Origin: Eriocheir sinensis
Taxonomy: Eukaryota; Arthropoda; Malacostraca; Decapoda; Varunidae
Direction of reading: 5' to 3'
DNA length: 64,000 nucleotides
Assembly: GCF_024679095.1 (NCBI RefSeq)
Contig: NC_066553.1
Coordinates: 5,555,538 to 5,619,537 of the forward strand
Shown here: positions 1 through 11,779 of the stretch, piece after piece
How the letters are laid out: every line of letters begins with the position of its first letter
How positions within the stretch are numbered: the stretch's first letter is position 1
Notes under the pieces: model-generated
The model's input: the letters and a program-made list of their open reading frames with translations, nothing else
Database searches by the model: none
What the model was told of the DNA's origin: nothing
Translations under genes and position numbers: made by a program

Positions 1-563
1 CACACTTCAAGATTCACATGCAGGAAAACACTGTTTAAGGCCTTCTGGTTTACACAAAAATGAGTTGCTGCCTATGATATAATAACTGAATCTGGGAAGT
101 GAGTGTTCCAATATTATCAATACCTATTGTGATGTGTGAGGCAGATGGTGATGGTAGAATTACTGTTTGTATGTCAGTGGCTGTTTAGGCAAGGCAGAGT
201 AATGATATTAATTTATTACTTCTTTGTACCTGAGTCCTGGGATTGCCAACTTAACTTGGAGCAATGTAGCAGCCATCATGGGCAGCTGAGCACCACTGAG
301 GAGTGAGAGCACTTCCATTGCCTCACCTGCAGACTAACTGTTCATAGCTGGTGCCAAAGAGGTGGTACCTGATGCCATTAACTTAGCTGAGTTTGTACCC
401 TGAGCTGTAGGCTGTGAGGGTGTGGGAGGCAGTAGTATAGGATGTCTCACTCGTCAGTATGCCAAAGCCTCTTGCTGAGCGTGTTCAAGTGTGATGTAGA
501 GAACTTGTGAATGTGTTGTGTGTACTTAACAGTTAAGAGTAAGATGAAGCTCCTCCTCTACAG
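1..563. other. Non-coding DNA upstream of first zinc-finger exon
   Basis: No coding exon, RNA gene or recognisable repeat is visible. The last bases before 564 form a pyrimidine-rich stretch ending in CAG, which serves as the splice acceptor for the first zinc-finger exon, so this is most likely intron of that gene. Confidence 0.5.
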
Positions 564-998
564 GTGGAGCGAGAGACTAACTGTGAGTGGACTGGTGGCA
601 GGAGAGCCAGAAGGGACTGGCAGGGCCTCACCTCTGCCAGCAGATTGCACCAGTGTCCCCAGTGTAGCTACAACACAACCTTTATCCATAACCTTAAGCG
701 ACACATTCTCAGACACACAGGAGAGAGGCCCTTTACCTGCCCGCACTGCTCGTACAGCACGGCCAGGAAAGACTTGCTGAAGGAACACATCAACACTCAC
801 AGTATTGAGATGCCATTCAGCTGTCCCTACTGCCCCTATAGCACCTCGCACCAGTACATTCTCCAGCGCCATGTTCGCGTCCACACCGGGGAGAAACCGT
901 ACGCGTGCACATATTGTTCCTTCAGAGCCACCTGCAAAACTCACCTCAACAGTCACTTGCTGTCCCACAAACATGAAACCGAGAGTGAAGGGCAGTGA
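564..998 (+). CDS. C2H2 zinc-finger exon A (4 fingers), alternative 3' exon
   Basis: Terminal exon of a sequence-specific DNA-binding transcription factor. It opens after a CAG acceptor at 561-563, begins in phase 0 with V-E-R-E, and stops at TGA 996-998, giving about 144 residues. Four C2H2 fingers lie at roughly residues 29-51, 57-79, 85-107 and 113-135, each with two Cys and two His. The 1-2 and 3-4 linkers are canonical (HTGERPF, HTGEKPY), but the 2-3 linker is degenerate (HSIEMPF). There is no start codon of its own and no BTB domain, so the 5' coding part must come from upstream exons. The same start and finger layout recur at 1892, which argues for duplication of an alternative exon cassette as in lola-type BTB-ZF genes. 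That gene identity is inferred; the finger assignment is certain. A stand-alone zinc-finger pseudogene is less likely because the frame is clean. Confidence 0.85.
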   Translation: MERETNCEWTGGRRARRDWQGLTSASRLHQCPQCSYNTTFIHNLKRHILRHTGERPFTCPHCSYSTARKDLLKEHINTHSIEMPFSCPYCPYSTSHQYILQRHVRVHTGEKPYACTYCSFRATCKTHLNSHLLSHKHETESEGQ

Positions 999-1891
999 GG
1001 TGGTAGACAGTGGGTAGGAGAGGCAGGCAGTTTCAGTGTGAGCCAAACTTCTGTATTTGTCTTACTAGCAAGCTGGTGAGTGTCTGAGGGAAGTCTTCAG
1101 GCCACGGTGCAGCTGGGCATCATTTCAGTAGGGAGCCACAGACTTTTTAATACATACAGACCTTTTGTGAGGACTTAAGGGAACAATATAAACAGTGTTG
1201 AAAAATGATAACTGAATTTTTTTCATTTTAAAATCTTCTAAAAGCTATTTACCATTCATTGAAATCTTATGATAGGTAGATAGGGTGATCTCTTAGGATA
1301 TATTCAATAGTGCAAAATGTTGTGACTGGTACAAAGCTTAACCTTGTGTTTTCAGTGAGTCCAGACATTCCTCTTCATCCATTTCGTTACTAGGCAATCA
1401 AGACACACTAGAGTACACATCCTCGCGTGGAGAAGATGGTTCCTATTTGTAATCCTTTGCATCAATTCAGAACCTTAGGAGGTATAGCTTTTTTTTTTTT
1501 TTTTTTTTCCCCTGGTAAACCAACTTTGCCATTTTGGTCTTTTGGTGAAGCCCAGATGCTGCTCCTTAATGTCAAGTGCCATAAAAGTTCTGATGTTAGT
1601 GAGTCTTAGTAAGTTCTCTGTCTTTGTTCAGTTCAGAATTGGCTCATAGCAAATGTTTAGGAAAATTACACAGAGATTATGTTTAGCTGCCCAGCACCAG
1701 TAAAGACTTTGATCATGCTTTGATTGTCAGTGAATTTGGAAAAACAACAGAATACTGAACAAGAAGTGGAAACATGAATGTTTTAATTCTGAGGGGTGTT
1801 TTAGGCTAATGGTCAGTTAGTGTAACATAAAATTTGCCCACACAGGCTTGCAGCTTAAGTTCCCAGTAAGATAACAAAACCTCATCTACAG
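999..1891. other. Spacer between zinc-finger exons A and B
   Basis: Presumed 3' UTR of exon A followed by intron. A run of about 19 T lies near 1491-1509. No canonical AATAAA was found after exon A, unlike the other three exons. The segment ends in an ATCTACAG acceptor. Confidence 0.5.
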
Positions 1892-2314
1892 GTGGAGCGA
1901 GAGGCTAAGTATCAGTGGACTGATGGCGGCAGAGCAGAGGACAGGCAGGGGCTGGGCTCCGCCAGTAAGGTGCATCAGTGTCAGCACTGTGCCTACCAAA
2001 CGCCAGATTCCTATAAGCTGAAGAGACATACCTTAAAGCACACAGGGGAGAGGCCTTTCATGTGCCCTTACTGCTCTTATAGCACAACTAGGAAAGAGTT
2101 TTTGAGCGAGCACATAAACACCCACACGGGGGAGAAGCCCTTCTCCTGCCCCCACTGCCCCTACAGCTCCTCCCACAAGAACATCCTGCGGCGCCACGTG
2201 CGGCGCCACACCGCCGAGCAGCTCACGTGTGCCTCCTGCCCCTTCCAGGCCATCACTGAGGCCGACCTAAAGAGTCATATGCGGCTGCATGGTGTAAAAG
2301 ACCAGAAAGTATAG
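1892..2314 (+). CDS. C2H2 zinc-finger exon B (4 fingers), paralogue of exon A
   Basis: Second cassette, spliced after ATCTACAG (ends 1891), phase 0, beginning V-E-R-E as in exon A and ending at 2314 (about 140 residues). Fingers start near residues 29, 57, 85 and 112; pattern HQC-x2-C, FMC-x2-C, FSC-x2-C, LTC-x2-C, all with paired His. The third linker is altered (HTAEQL). The lead-in (a W-T-x-G-G-R stretch, then an A-S-x-x-HQC stretch) matches exon A, so the two are tandem duplicates whose finger contact residues have diverged, as expected of exons that give isoforms with different DNA targets. An AATAAA at 2755 could end this isoform. The upstream common exon is not in the window. Confidence 0.85.
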   Translation: MEREAKYQWTDGGRAEDRQGLGSASKVHQCQHCAYQTPDSYKLKRHTLKHTGERPFMCPYCSYSTTRKEFLSEHINTHTGEKPFSCPHCPYSSSHKNILRRHVRRHTAEQLTCASCPFQAITEADLKSHMRLHGVKDQKV

Positions 2315-5300
2315 GTTAGGTGTAGAGCATTAGTTTTTCAGTTCTTAGAACATTTTGGTTTATTGAATTTTGAATGATTTTTATTGTCAGTGGGAGCACC
2401 TGTTGAGACCATAGTAAAAGGGCCTCTGACAGTCTGCCAGTTTGAGAAATTGTTTCTCACCAAAAGTGTTACTTTGCTTAGTACATATTGAGTTGGCAAG
2501 CAGTTTGTGTTTGCAGCATAATGCACAAAAATCACCGGTGTGATTGTCAGGGCATTTCAGCAAAGCCTGGGCTGTCTGGGCACACCTCACTCCATCAAGA
2601 TGTGAGACAGACCACCGCTGGAAACTAAATTTACTCCTTCAGCTGGCTGCCACACTGCCCACTGAAGGCATCTTACATAACATTGTTTATGAACCTGCTC
2701 CTCTTTATACATCAAAATCTCACCTCGCTTAATTTTATTGCCAGGAGACTTTTTAATAAATTCTTTGGAACAGTTTTGTTTTTGCATTTTAAAGAGAACT
2801 GTATCAAGTTTAATAGCTTATGTAGTTTTTGTGCTGTTGAAATGCTGGAATGTGTAAATTAAAAGCCTTACTGAAAAATTTCAGTTGAGGTCTTTGGGTG
2901 TACTGAAGTGACCATTTTCTCATCATGGATGGGACTAAGAATGAGGCTTTGCTGCCATTCTTGGCTGCCTCAGAGTGTCACCTGAAGGAAAGTGGCAGTT
3001 GTTTGACTTGTCATTTGAGGTGTAAATGGTCTTCCAGAGGCCTGGGGTGCCGTGACACACTGAAGCCTCAGCTTGCCAACACTGACGGCTGTGAGGGTGC
3101 TGCCTCTGAAGGCCTTGCCTCTGCGATGCTCTGAAGGAGGAATCCCAACCAGTTGTCAGATGACACAGTTGGAGTGCCAGGGAATGTTCTTTGCACTGAC
3201 ATGTGTCAGTTATGGAATGAAGTGTGTCTTTAAGCCACAGTATAGTGCTGTAGCCGTACAAGCATGACCTTGAGTTCATTGAGGAGTTATTCTCAAACAC
3301 CAAAGAAAGCAAGATGCTTACTCTAGAAAGTCTCGTCCTTATCAATAAGCCATTTTTACCCATTATTTATTAATTGATTTATTTATGTATTTACAAAATG
3401 ACATCAACTAGTTTCTTGGAGGGGAGCAAGCTTGTCCCTTGGCACTTGGCAGCAGTTGTGATGACTTGCTGCAGACCATTTGGGTCACATTTGTGAAACT
3501 AAGATTCTGAAATAGACTCCCTAACTTCACCTTCTCTCTCCCTTGATGATTCTGAAATTCACAATAGAATTGTGATAGATTCCGAGAGTGTCATTTAGAG
3601 TCTTAAGTGCCATTATGAAGACCTTGAGATAGCTCAGGGCGGCGTCCCAGGCCATACAGGAAGGAAGATGGATGCAACAAAGTAAAGCTCATCTTTTAAA
3701 TCATAAATACTCAAACTAATATGATATTTACCAATGAGATGACCGCTAGAGAAAAACATTGGCAACTCTTTAAGTGATGTTCTGGTACAAAATTATCAGA
3801 TATTTTCACTACACCAAAAATGTAGTCAATGAATTGATATTAAGTTTCGATAGAAGCTAAAGAAATCTTATGTTTATTAAATCTATTAAAAATTATTAAT
3901 AGAAGCATATTAATTTCACATATCTTATGCAGGGAGTTTTGTGTCCAAATGGTTGGCAAAGTTGTCAGTTTCCACCATGTTTTTATTCTTCATGTGCATC
4001 AGCGTTGTGTAGTATTTTTTCCTGTATCCTGCGACTGAATGTGTTGTTTTGTTGGTATGATTTTCTTAAATATCCTGTGAAGTCCACTGGCTCATGCTTT
4101 CCATTCTGTAGCGTCATGAGGTTGTCCCCGTGATCCCTGAGCCAGGCCAATAAAGCAAAGGATGCCGTGAGTTGAGTGTCTGAGTGCTGTATCCCCAAGT
4201 GTCTGTTTCTTTTGTCTAAAGCCTCCTTCTTGTTTGTTTCTTTTGCACTAAACAAGTAAACTTGTGGCTTACAAAATGCAATTGGTCCTTGTGTTAAGCC
4301 AAGGAGATTTGGTCAATTTATTACTTCTGGAAGTTTTTTGTACATTCCCCACATTCAAAAATGCTTCTATTTCAGCAAACCTTCTTTTAAGGAGCTCTGT
4401 TTTTTAACCAAAAAATGGATTTTACTGAACTGTATAAACCTAGCAAACATAACTGTTTTTTGTTTATATAACTTGTTATTTATGAAACTTTTTTTAACAA
4501 AAGAATTAACAATTTCAACTTGATACAGCAGTAAACTATACCAAACTATATATTTTGCTGTTGCTTAATATAGTACCTTGTACCTGTCAATACCTACATG
4601 TAAAATGAACTTTTGGTTATAACTATTATTATATATAGGTGTTAACTCCAATTAGTACAGCAAACACAAGGTTTATTGTGAAGGGGAGCATGAGCAGCTG
4701 TAGAGCCATGCAGACTCCTCTTTACTGTTGAAGCATTTCTAAATGCAGAGACTGTACATACTACTTCCAGAAGCAACAAAGTTACCACACCACAGCGGCC
4801 TAACACACTGGCGCTGTCTTGCAGAGTGACAGATAAAGGTGTCACTGATTGTCCATGTCAGGCCCAGCCCCAGAGGCTCCACATCTGGATCCATTTTAAA
4901 GAGTCACATCACTGGTCAACAACATTGTGATTACCAGATGAAGTTCTGAAAAATGATGATGAAAACTCAAGGCGTGAAAGAAACAGAAATTATATTTCAA
5001 CACAAGGAGAGAGTATAGAATTGGAGCCACCTGTGTCACAGCATAACTTGAAACATTATTGAAGTTCTCTTTGGGAGGATGAGAGCTTCACAGTAATTCA
5101 ACAGACGCAAGGAAGTAACAGCCGTGTGTGGGGCAGGAACACCCTGCTGACATCACATACTGTCACTAGTCTTTGTTGTGTCATTTTCTGAGCCTTGCTG
5201 CCCATTTAATTCAGTTATCATTGTAAGAACAAACTAAGAAAATTACAATATATTCTTTGGTAGAATTTAGTCTTTGGAGGAATATTAGAAATATAAAATT

Positions 5301-5600
5301 TATAACTATTAGATTTATTGGATATGTCACCCCAAAGATTCTGGTTTATAAAGGCATTTGAACTTTTTGAATCACATCATCCTTCTTAAAAGGTTGATAA
5401 ATGGTGTCAGAGGCTTCCCATCAGATGTGGTCTGAGCGGCACAGGCAGGAAGGACACACTGTGTGAGTGTCTGGATTGGCCAGTACAAACACTCAGACGT
5501 CACTTCTCTAAAGTTTTAGTTTTCTGGACAAAATTCTGGATAGATGCAATTCTACTGTACATACACTTTTCTAGACACTTTGCCGTGACTCCCACAGTGT
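2315..5600. other. 3' UTR and intron/intergenic DNA after exon B
   Basis: AT-rich sequence without coding exons that I can support. Short frames on both strands lack domain features. No RNA gene seen. Confidence 0.5.
2755..2760 (+). terminator. Candidate polyadenylation signal for zinc-finger exon B
   Basis: AATAAA about 440 bp after the exon B stop, followed by T-rich sequence. Seen directly; use is inferred. Confidence 0.45.
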
Positions 5601-5639
5601 CTGCCACTCAGCGCGGACAGTGGTGACATTGTTTTTATT

Positions 5640-5745
5640 GTGTTTGTTGGGGACTTGCCCCGGAGGACTCCCGGGCTTGGTAACGTAGGGTGGGCGAGGT
5701 GACGCACCCCCCGACGTATGCCCCATTGATTGATTGATTGTCCAT
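5640..5745 (+). mobile_element. LINE 3'-end fragment with (ATTG)n tail
   Basis: The stretch around GAGGACTCCCGGGC, GGTGGGCGAGGTGACGC and TATGCCCC followed by ATTGATTGATTG matches the 3' end of the LINE copy at 47.0-47.85 kb (AGACCCCCGGGC, TGAGCTAGGCGACGCGCC, TATGCCCCCATTGATTAATTG). Only the 3' terminus is recognisable here. A tetranucleotide tail is typical of RTE-type retrotransposons. Confidence 0.6.
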
Positions 5746-6841
5746 GAGTGTGAGGATGGTGCACATTGTATCAACGTTAATCCATTATTGGCACTATTTC
5801 TTTTTTTGGTGATTACCACCGCCATCAAAACATACAAATAGGGAAGAAATAATGTTGGTCATTGCTTGAATTGATTTTTTTAATTGCTTACTGTGGGTAA
5901 TAAGCCTATGCCTATGCTGTCTAAGCGAGTCTTACTCATGCATTGAGGAGCATGAACAATTACCGTTGCAATTTTGCACATGTCATTGAAAGCCAAACTT
6001 AAAGTGGTCGAGTAAAAGTTTGGGAGAATCGTTTCATTTTTCAAAAACTTTTTAAGTCCGTATCATAAATTTGTTTCTGGAATTGTAGTTTTCCAATCAT
6101 AATTGGATTGGAGTTTTGTGAAGTTTATTTGATTGGTCCTGTGTGATGTAAACTACTGGTTATCAAACAGCTGCTGGTAGTGTTGTGGTGCACAGCAGCA
6201 GTGGTCACCCGCACATGGGCCACACCAGCCCGGCGCTCATGCTGGAGGGGCCGAGAGGCTCTCAAGACTAGTATTTATGTGCTGCCTTTAAGTTTCCTCA
6301 GATTTTGTAAATTTTAGAGTAGTATGTATGGACAGCAAGAATAGAAAAAATCAATAGGTAGTCTGTATTTTATGAGACAAAGCAGGGGTTCAAAAGATTC
6401 TACAGTGACCAGCCTCTTTGACAACTCATAATATGTACTTGGATCTGGGAAATGCTCAGTAAAGGGCGTGAAGTGCTAAGCATGAACAACAGTAATGCAT
6501 GTCTGTGATAAGTCACTTCATTGTAACTGTTGTATCCAGAAATTACACAAACACTGCATGTCACCATGTCAGCAGCAGCTGCTGCAGTAATAAGTACCCA
6601 CACCAACCCCCCACAAACACATGCACACACATGCACACATTGTCATTTTTTATCTTGGCAGTGGCCCTGGCCAGACAAGTAGCTTGCTAAGGGTCATACC
6701 TTGTACATAGAGAAAGCATGACCAGCTGGGGCCTGATGGCTGTTGTGTAAGCTAAAGTGAATGACTCCTTATAAGTGTACTGTAAGAGGCCTTGTGCCAG
6801 GGTTGAGGACCGCCAGTAAGACAGACGCATGTCCCCTACAG
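5746..6841. other. Intron/intergenic DNA before zinc-finger exon C
   Basis: No supported gene. A CA-rich stretch lies near 6598-6640. The segment ends in CCCCTACAG, the acceptor of exon C. Confidence 0.45.
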
Positions 6842-7186
6842 GTGGGGGCGGAGAGAGGTAGCGAGGCGTCTCTGTACCCACTGCCTGGCAACACCACCAC
6901 CTCCACCACAACCACCACCTCCACCATCACCACCAAGACCCACCGCTGTCCTTACTGCACTTACGTCACCATAAAAACCACCAACCTTGTAAGACACATC
7001 CACACTCACACGGGTGAAAAACCCTTTGCCTGTCCTCACTGCCCCTTCCGAGCCACCCAGGAGGATAATTTAAAGAGGCACGTTCGTACTCACACGGGGG
7101 AGAAGCCCTATTCGTGCTCCCTTTGCCCTTACCGCTCCCGGCAGCAAGGTAGTCTGAAGAGGCACGTTTGGGCGCACCATAATTAA
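6842..7186 (+). CDS. C2H2 zinc-finger exon C (3 fingers)
   Basis: Third cassette of the zinc-finger cluster, spliced after CCCCTACAG (ends 6841) in phase 0, beginning V-G-A-E-R, and ending at 7186 (about 114 residues). A Thr-rich linker encoded by ACC/CCA repeats (about residues 18-33) precedes three C2H2 fingers starting near residues 34, 62 and 90. Both linkers are canonical HTGEKPF/HTGEKPY. The C terminus ends directly after the last His pair, a common layout for alternative terminal exons. Because fingers are near-consensus and the frame is clean, it is likely functional. The Thr-rich linker differs from exons A and B, so this cassette belongs to a separate sub-lineage of the cluster. Confidence 0.83.
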   Translation: MGAERGSEASLYPLPGNTTTSTTTTTSTITTKTHRCPYCTYVTIKTTNLVRHIHTHTGEKPFACPHCPFRATQEDNLKRHVRTHTGEKPYSCSLCPYRSRQQGSLKRHVWAHHN

Positions 7187-7206
7187 AGGTAACTGATCTA
7201 CTCTGA

Positions 7207-7362
7207 GAAAGTTCCTGATAGTGTCTTTCCTCTCACCATGCTGGAAAAGTTCCTGATAGTGTCTTTCCTCTCACCATGCTGGAAAAGTTCCTGATAGTGT
7301 CTTTCCTCTCACCATGCTGGAAAAGTTCCTGATAGTGTCTCTCTTCTCACCATGCTGGAAAC
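7207..7362 (+). repeat. Four-copy 38-bp tandem repeat
   Basis: The unit GAAAAGTTCCTGATAGTGTC plus 18 further bases recurs at spacing 38 bp (anchor GTTCCTGAT at 7211, 7249, 7287, 7325). It lies about 20 bp after the exon C stop, so it would be in the 3' UTR of that isoform. Confidence 0.9.
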
Positions 7363-7556
7363 CAAGAAACACACTGTCCATGGCTCCACCTTCCTTCCTC
7401 CCTGTGTTGGTAATAGCTCCTGTCTCTCTTGCTGTAGTGGTTGATGTAGACTCACCTTGAGCCACATCATCACCTCTTAAGAAGTGTATTTCTTTTACTG
7501 ACAGATTTCATGTGGCATGTTGAGGAAACATCCTTAAACACACTGACGCTTTTGCC

Positions 7557-7562
7557 AATAAA
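7557..7562 (+). terminator. Candidate polyadenylation signal for zinc-finger exon C
   Basis: AATAAA about 370 bp after the exon C stop, followed by a GT-rich stretch (GCTGTGTGTTTGTTG), the usual downstream element pattern. Confidence 0.5.
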
Positions 7563-9356
7563 CAAAAGCTGTGTGTTTGTTGCAGTGAGTCTCCTCAGCT
7601 AACTCAACTGAAATATGTCTATAATATTAGAAATATGCTGAGGTGATTGTGTCTAGTAATGCAAGGTTTATGATCTCTCCATAAATTGGTAACACTTTAT
7701 CTAGTAGAAGAAATGTTGCTCAGGTCTCTGTTCTCCACACTATAGAAACATTGACTTGTTTTTGCAGCACATGTGTAATGTAGTTTTTGTATTGTGGTTT
7801 ATTATTTTTCCAGAAAAAAGTGACGCCTTCAACAACTGTGGCCACCCACTCAGGGGAGTCCCCAAGAGGGGCGGGATGCCAGAACTATACCTACATAGTG
7901 ATGGATCCAACTACATGTTTGGTCTCTGAATTTTATTTATTACTGACAAGATTAAGTACCTCAGATTTATGTATAATCTTGCCAATTACAACCATTCACC
8001 CATGTTCCTTTGGAATATCTTGGCTGTCATTTATAAATTGTAATAAGACAAGGGAAAGCAAGCCAAACCTATGCAGCTGCTTGTTTATCCTTTCACTGAA
8101 GTCCAGCACTTCCTCCTCCCGCCAAACAGTGAACAGTCCGCAGCACACCACAGCTGGGATGAAGTCTTCAACAAAGTCCAGCGATATTAAACTTCCTTCC
8201 ATCCAACACGTAGGAGCAGGATAGTATCTGGCTCATGCACTGAAAAGCACTCTGATTGATTTAATGATTAACACAAACACATGCATCCTAAACTCTGGCC
8301 ACATCGAAAAAATAATTGGAGGAAGGAGTGGTTTGTACTTGTTGTGAAGCAAAGTTAGAGTCACTAAGTGACCTTTTCAAACCTGACAAAAAAAGGACTT
8401 TAAGAGCAGACAAATGCTTTTTCTTAAGATCTGAAAGGGTGTTGTGGTTTGCATGATGATGAAAGTGACATGAAATTTGACGCATTTGAAGTTTACAGAT
8501 TCTCAAACAAGTATGCTGAGGTTCTGATGTAGAGAAGCATTTATTTCTAGTGTTAGAAACAAGAGTGGAGTGTACTGCTGAGACCTCACCCAGATTATGC
8601 AGTTCAGTTTTGGTCCTTTTACTAAATCATCACTGAGAATAATGACCAAAAGGATCCAAGGGGTTAGCAACTCTTCATACATCATCGTGTATGCTGCTCA
8701 ATGATTCAACTGAAGTATTGAAATAGATTATGGGGATTGATTGATTGATTGATTGATACTGATAAAAGATAGTAGGAGTCATAGCATTGGGGACCGGCTG
8801 GATAAATTCAGGTTTGGGAAGCAGACAGGTTCAGGAACAAGGCAGTGGATGTGTGAAACAAATCAAGCCAATGTTGTTGAAGCATAAAATAAAGAAGCAG
8901 GTCAAAGGAAAGATGGGGAAGATGATGATAAATACCTGATTCACAGAATCCATTATTTATGGGTTGAATTGTCCCTTTTGGATCCCCTTATAAAGAATCT
9001 TTGTGTATCTTCGTGTTGAAGAAGGATGTATAAATGCTTTGGAGGATCATTTTTTATTGAGTAAGTTTTTATGACAACAGGACCAAATGGTGAGTTGGGT
9101 GTGTACACCAACGATGGTAATTTTTTCTAAATGGTCATCAGGAGACCACCTGACTAAAACTCCCCTGGTCAGTAATAACAGGAGATTGTGTAGCGTTTCA
9201 TCCAGTTTGGAATGGAGCACGTCACATGGGAAGTAGAGTTCTGAAGGAAAGTATCTCCTGGTGAGTGACACTTTAAGAACAGGTTTAACCATAGTGATGT
9301 AGAGGGAGCCAGTAATATGGCAGCAGGCAGGCTAGGGCCAGTACAGGGACTAGTGA
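7563..9356. other. Intron/intergenic DNA before zinc-finger exon D
   Basis: No supported exon. A frame at 7787-8224 has no recognisable domain and looks incidental. A (TTGA)n run lies at about 8735-8756. Confidence 0.45.
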
Positions 9357-9377
9357 GTAAGTCAGCCACGTTGGCAG

Positions 9378-9824
9378 ATGGCGGCAGCGGCGGCGGCAGT
9401 GCTCGGGGACACTCAGCAGAAGGAGCAACAGAGGAGGAAGACGGTTCGACTCTGTGAAATTCCAAGTGCCGAGAACAGCAACGTCAAGACCATAGGACTG
9501 TTGGCAGAAGGGGAGAGCCTACCCAGACCCACCCCTGCTGCCCCCTCCACCCCTCGCCTCCACTACTGCCCTTACTGTGCCTTCACCACCGCCATCACCA
9601 CCCAGCTGAGTGAACACCTTCGCATCCACACCCAGGAGAAGCCGCTCCCATGCCCCCACTGTGACTTCACGGCGGTACAGGTGGAGAGCATCCGTGCCCA
9701 CATCCGCACCCACACAGGGGAGAAGCCCTTCGCCTGCGCCCACTGCCCCTACCGCTCCACCCAGAAGGGCAACATGAAGAGGCACATCATCAAGCACCAC
9801 TTTGTTGTTGCTTTTTCCAAGTGA
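9378..9824 (+). CDS. C2H2 zinc-finger exon D (3 fingers), start uncertain
   Basis: Fourth finger-coding block, with stop at 9824. Three C2H2 fingers lie near the C terminus (first ligand pairs CPYC, CPHC, CAHC), with linkers HTQEKPL (degenerate) and HTGEKPF (canonical). The last finger resembles the last finger of exon C (CPYRS, then K-R-H). The 5' boundary is unclear: an ATG at 9378 begins an alanine run, but the frame is open from 9357, and candidate acceptors CAG end at 9365, 9377 and 9508 without a strong pyrimidine tract. Either this is a fourth alternative 3' exon, as context suggests, or a short gene starting at 9378. The finger region itself is secure. Confidence 0.75.
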   Translation: MAAAAAAVLGDTQQKEQQRRKTVRLCEIPSAENSNVKTIGLLAEGESLPRPTPAAPSTPRLHYCPYCAFTTAITTQLSEHLRIHTQEKPLPCPHCDFTAVQVESIRAHIRTHTGEKPFACAHCPYRSTQKGNMKRHIIKHHFVVAFSK

Positions 9825-10051
9825 TGCAGAGTGGCTTGGCATCTCTGTGCAGGTAATGACGGTGATGATATTCCTGACAAATATAATTATTGCTATGATA
9901 TATACATCTTTGTTTACCTAAAAATATTTTACCACCATCAATGTTAAGGTCATCACAAGGAAGAAGTCTGGCCTGAGATGTGGCATGTAGATGTAAAGGT
10001 AAGTCAGTTTTATTAGTGTTAAGAGGGCATGAACTTGTCTAACATTGGTAA

Positions 10052-10057
10052 AATAAA
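10052..10057 (+). terminator. Candidate polyadenylation signal for zinc-finger exon D
   Basis: AATAAA about 230 bp after the exon D stop. Similar distances are seen after exons B and C. Confidence 0.4.
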
Positions 10058-10589
10058 CTTTATATAATTTTATTGCATCTCCACTTTCATATATTGGTAG
10101 TGCCTTCTCTTATCCTCCTCACATTACTTGATAATGTTCATTTCTACTTGTTTATCTTCCTCACATCACTTGATAATGTTCATTTTTGTTTACCTTTCCA
10201 TATCACTTGATAATGTCTCATTTTATTTGTTTAGTCACTCATAAGTCCAATCCATTTGCATTTCTAATCATCTTGAGTTTCCAGGGATTTTATCCTTTCA
10301 GGGTTCTGTGTCCCTGCCCATGGCTGGCAGCCAGCCCAATCCCTGATGTGGATTGGTTGGGACAACGCTGTGTATTGGGAGAGTGACCACTTGCTGCTCT
10401 AATGCAATCTTGCCTCTATTCTGTTCACTGCATCCTACCCAGTGCTTCTGCCTGAAGACAAGCTCACCACCCATGGAAAAAAATTATAGTATTTGAAATT
10501 CCAGCAGCTTGTGTTGAGGCAAGAGTGCTTGGTAGGAGGCAGTGAGCAGGAGCAGCATAGAGGCAAGATGATGTCTAGGGAGTGGGTGG

Positions 10590-10945
10590 TCAAACTTTCC
10601 CTTTCAGTACAGCTTTGGGTTGGGACGGACTTTCAACTCCAACCCCGTGAAACTTGACTTGCTCTAATAAAGCAAGACAAGTGGAAGGGCCAGGTTCAAG
10701 GCTCCAGTTGCAACCCAAACCCAATGCTGGTGGAAGGCCTGACCATGCAGTGGGCTCCCGCGATGCATCTGCACCGGAGGAGCATGACACCTCTGGCAGA
10801 GCACAGACCCTGGGGCCATTGCATCCAAAGCCCATCTGTTTTGGGAATGGCAGGAGTGGTGCAGAAGCAGCACTTGCCTGTGGAACATGTAGTAGAACTT
10901 GGAGATGAGGAGGCCTGGAGTGGCAAGATCAGTAGTGGGGGATAA
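10590..10945. other. Unclassified GC-richer segment with overlapping open frames
   Basis: Higher GC than its surroundings and open in several frames on both strands (for example 10590-10835 minus, 10654-10908 plus). I recognise no domain. It may be an old transposon piece or UTR; not called as a gene. The flanks 9825-10589 and 10946-11316 show nothing I can support beyond AT-rich sequence. Confidence 0.3.
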
Positions 10946-11324
10946 ACCTACTTCTGGCCCAGCATGATCAATAGTACACATCTTTGTGGGGTAGTTATAG
11001 GCATCTCCAGGCCAGCCAACTGCAGCCAGTCATTCTTAGAGTTACTCCAGTTGGTAAACACATAATGTGAGTGAGGCTGAGGCACACCTCGGACTTCATG
11101 TCTCTTAGTTCAGTGTACACTTCTTTTGAGATCTTTTAAAACTGAAGAGTTGTTCTATGCCAAACCCAACTCTGTATTCTCTTCAAGGTGTATACTCCCC
11201 CTCCCCCACCCCCCCAAAAAAAAAAAATCCTACATTATTATGAATTTATAAGTAGGAACTGACAACTGAGATGAATTAATCCTTAAACTTAAAGTAACCT
11301 ATGGAGACTTTCAAATCACTCAGC

Positions 11325-11501
<177 letters not shown>

Positions 11502-11779
11502 GCCTATGCGCAGAGCTCCCTTGTTTGGGGTATTGGGAAAGGAGCAATACGGCTACCCTCTGACTGGGAAGGTAGCCTACCCCATCCTCACCTTCACGTG
11601 GTGCGCACCGTTAGTATACCCTGCGGGGTAGAACCAACGGGGAGGGGGGCAGTGACCATCAACTGCTTTGTCTTAATCCTTTTAGCCTTGACAAGGAGCA
11701 AGTCTCCATAACACCACATTGGACTGGCCACCCATTGGTGACCTCTAATACCTTTATCGAGTTTTTAGAGGCAGGAGTG

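Noticed and set aside
10590..10981. Open frames of 70-105 codons on both strands
   Set aside because: No recognisable domain, no splice-site support, several frames open at once.
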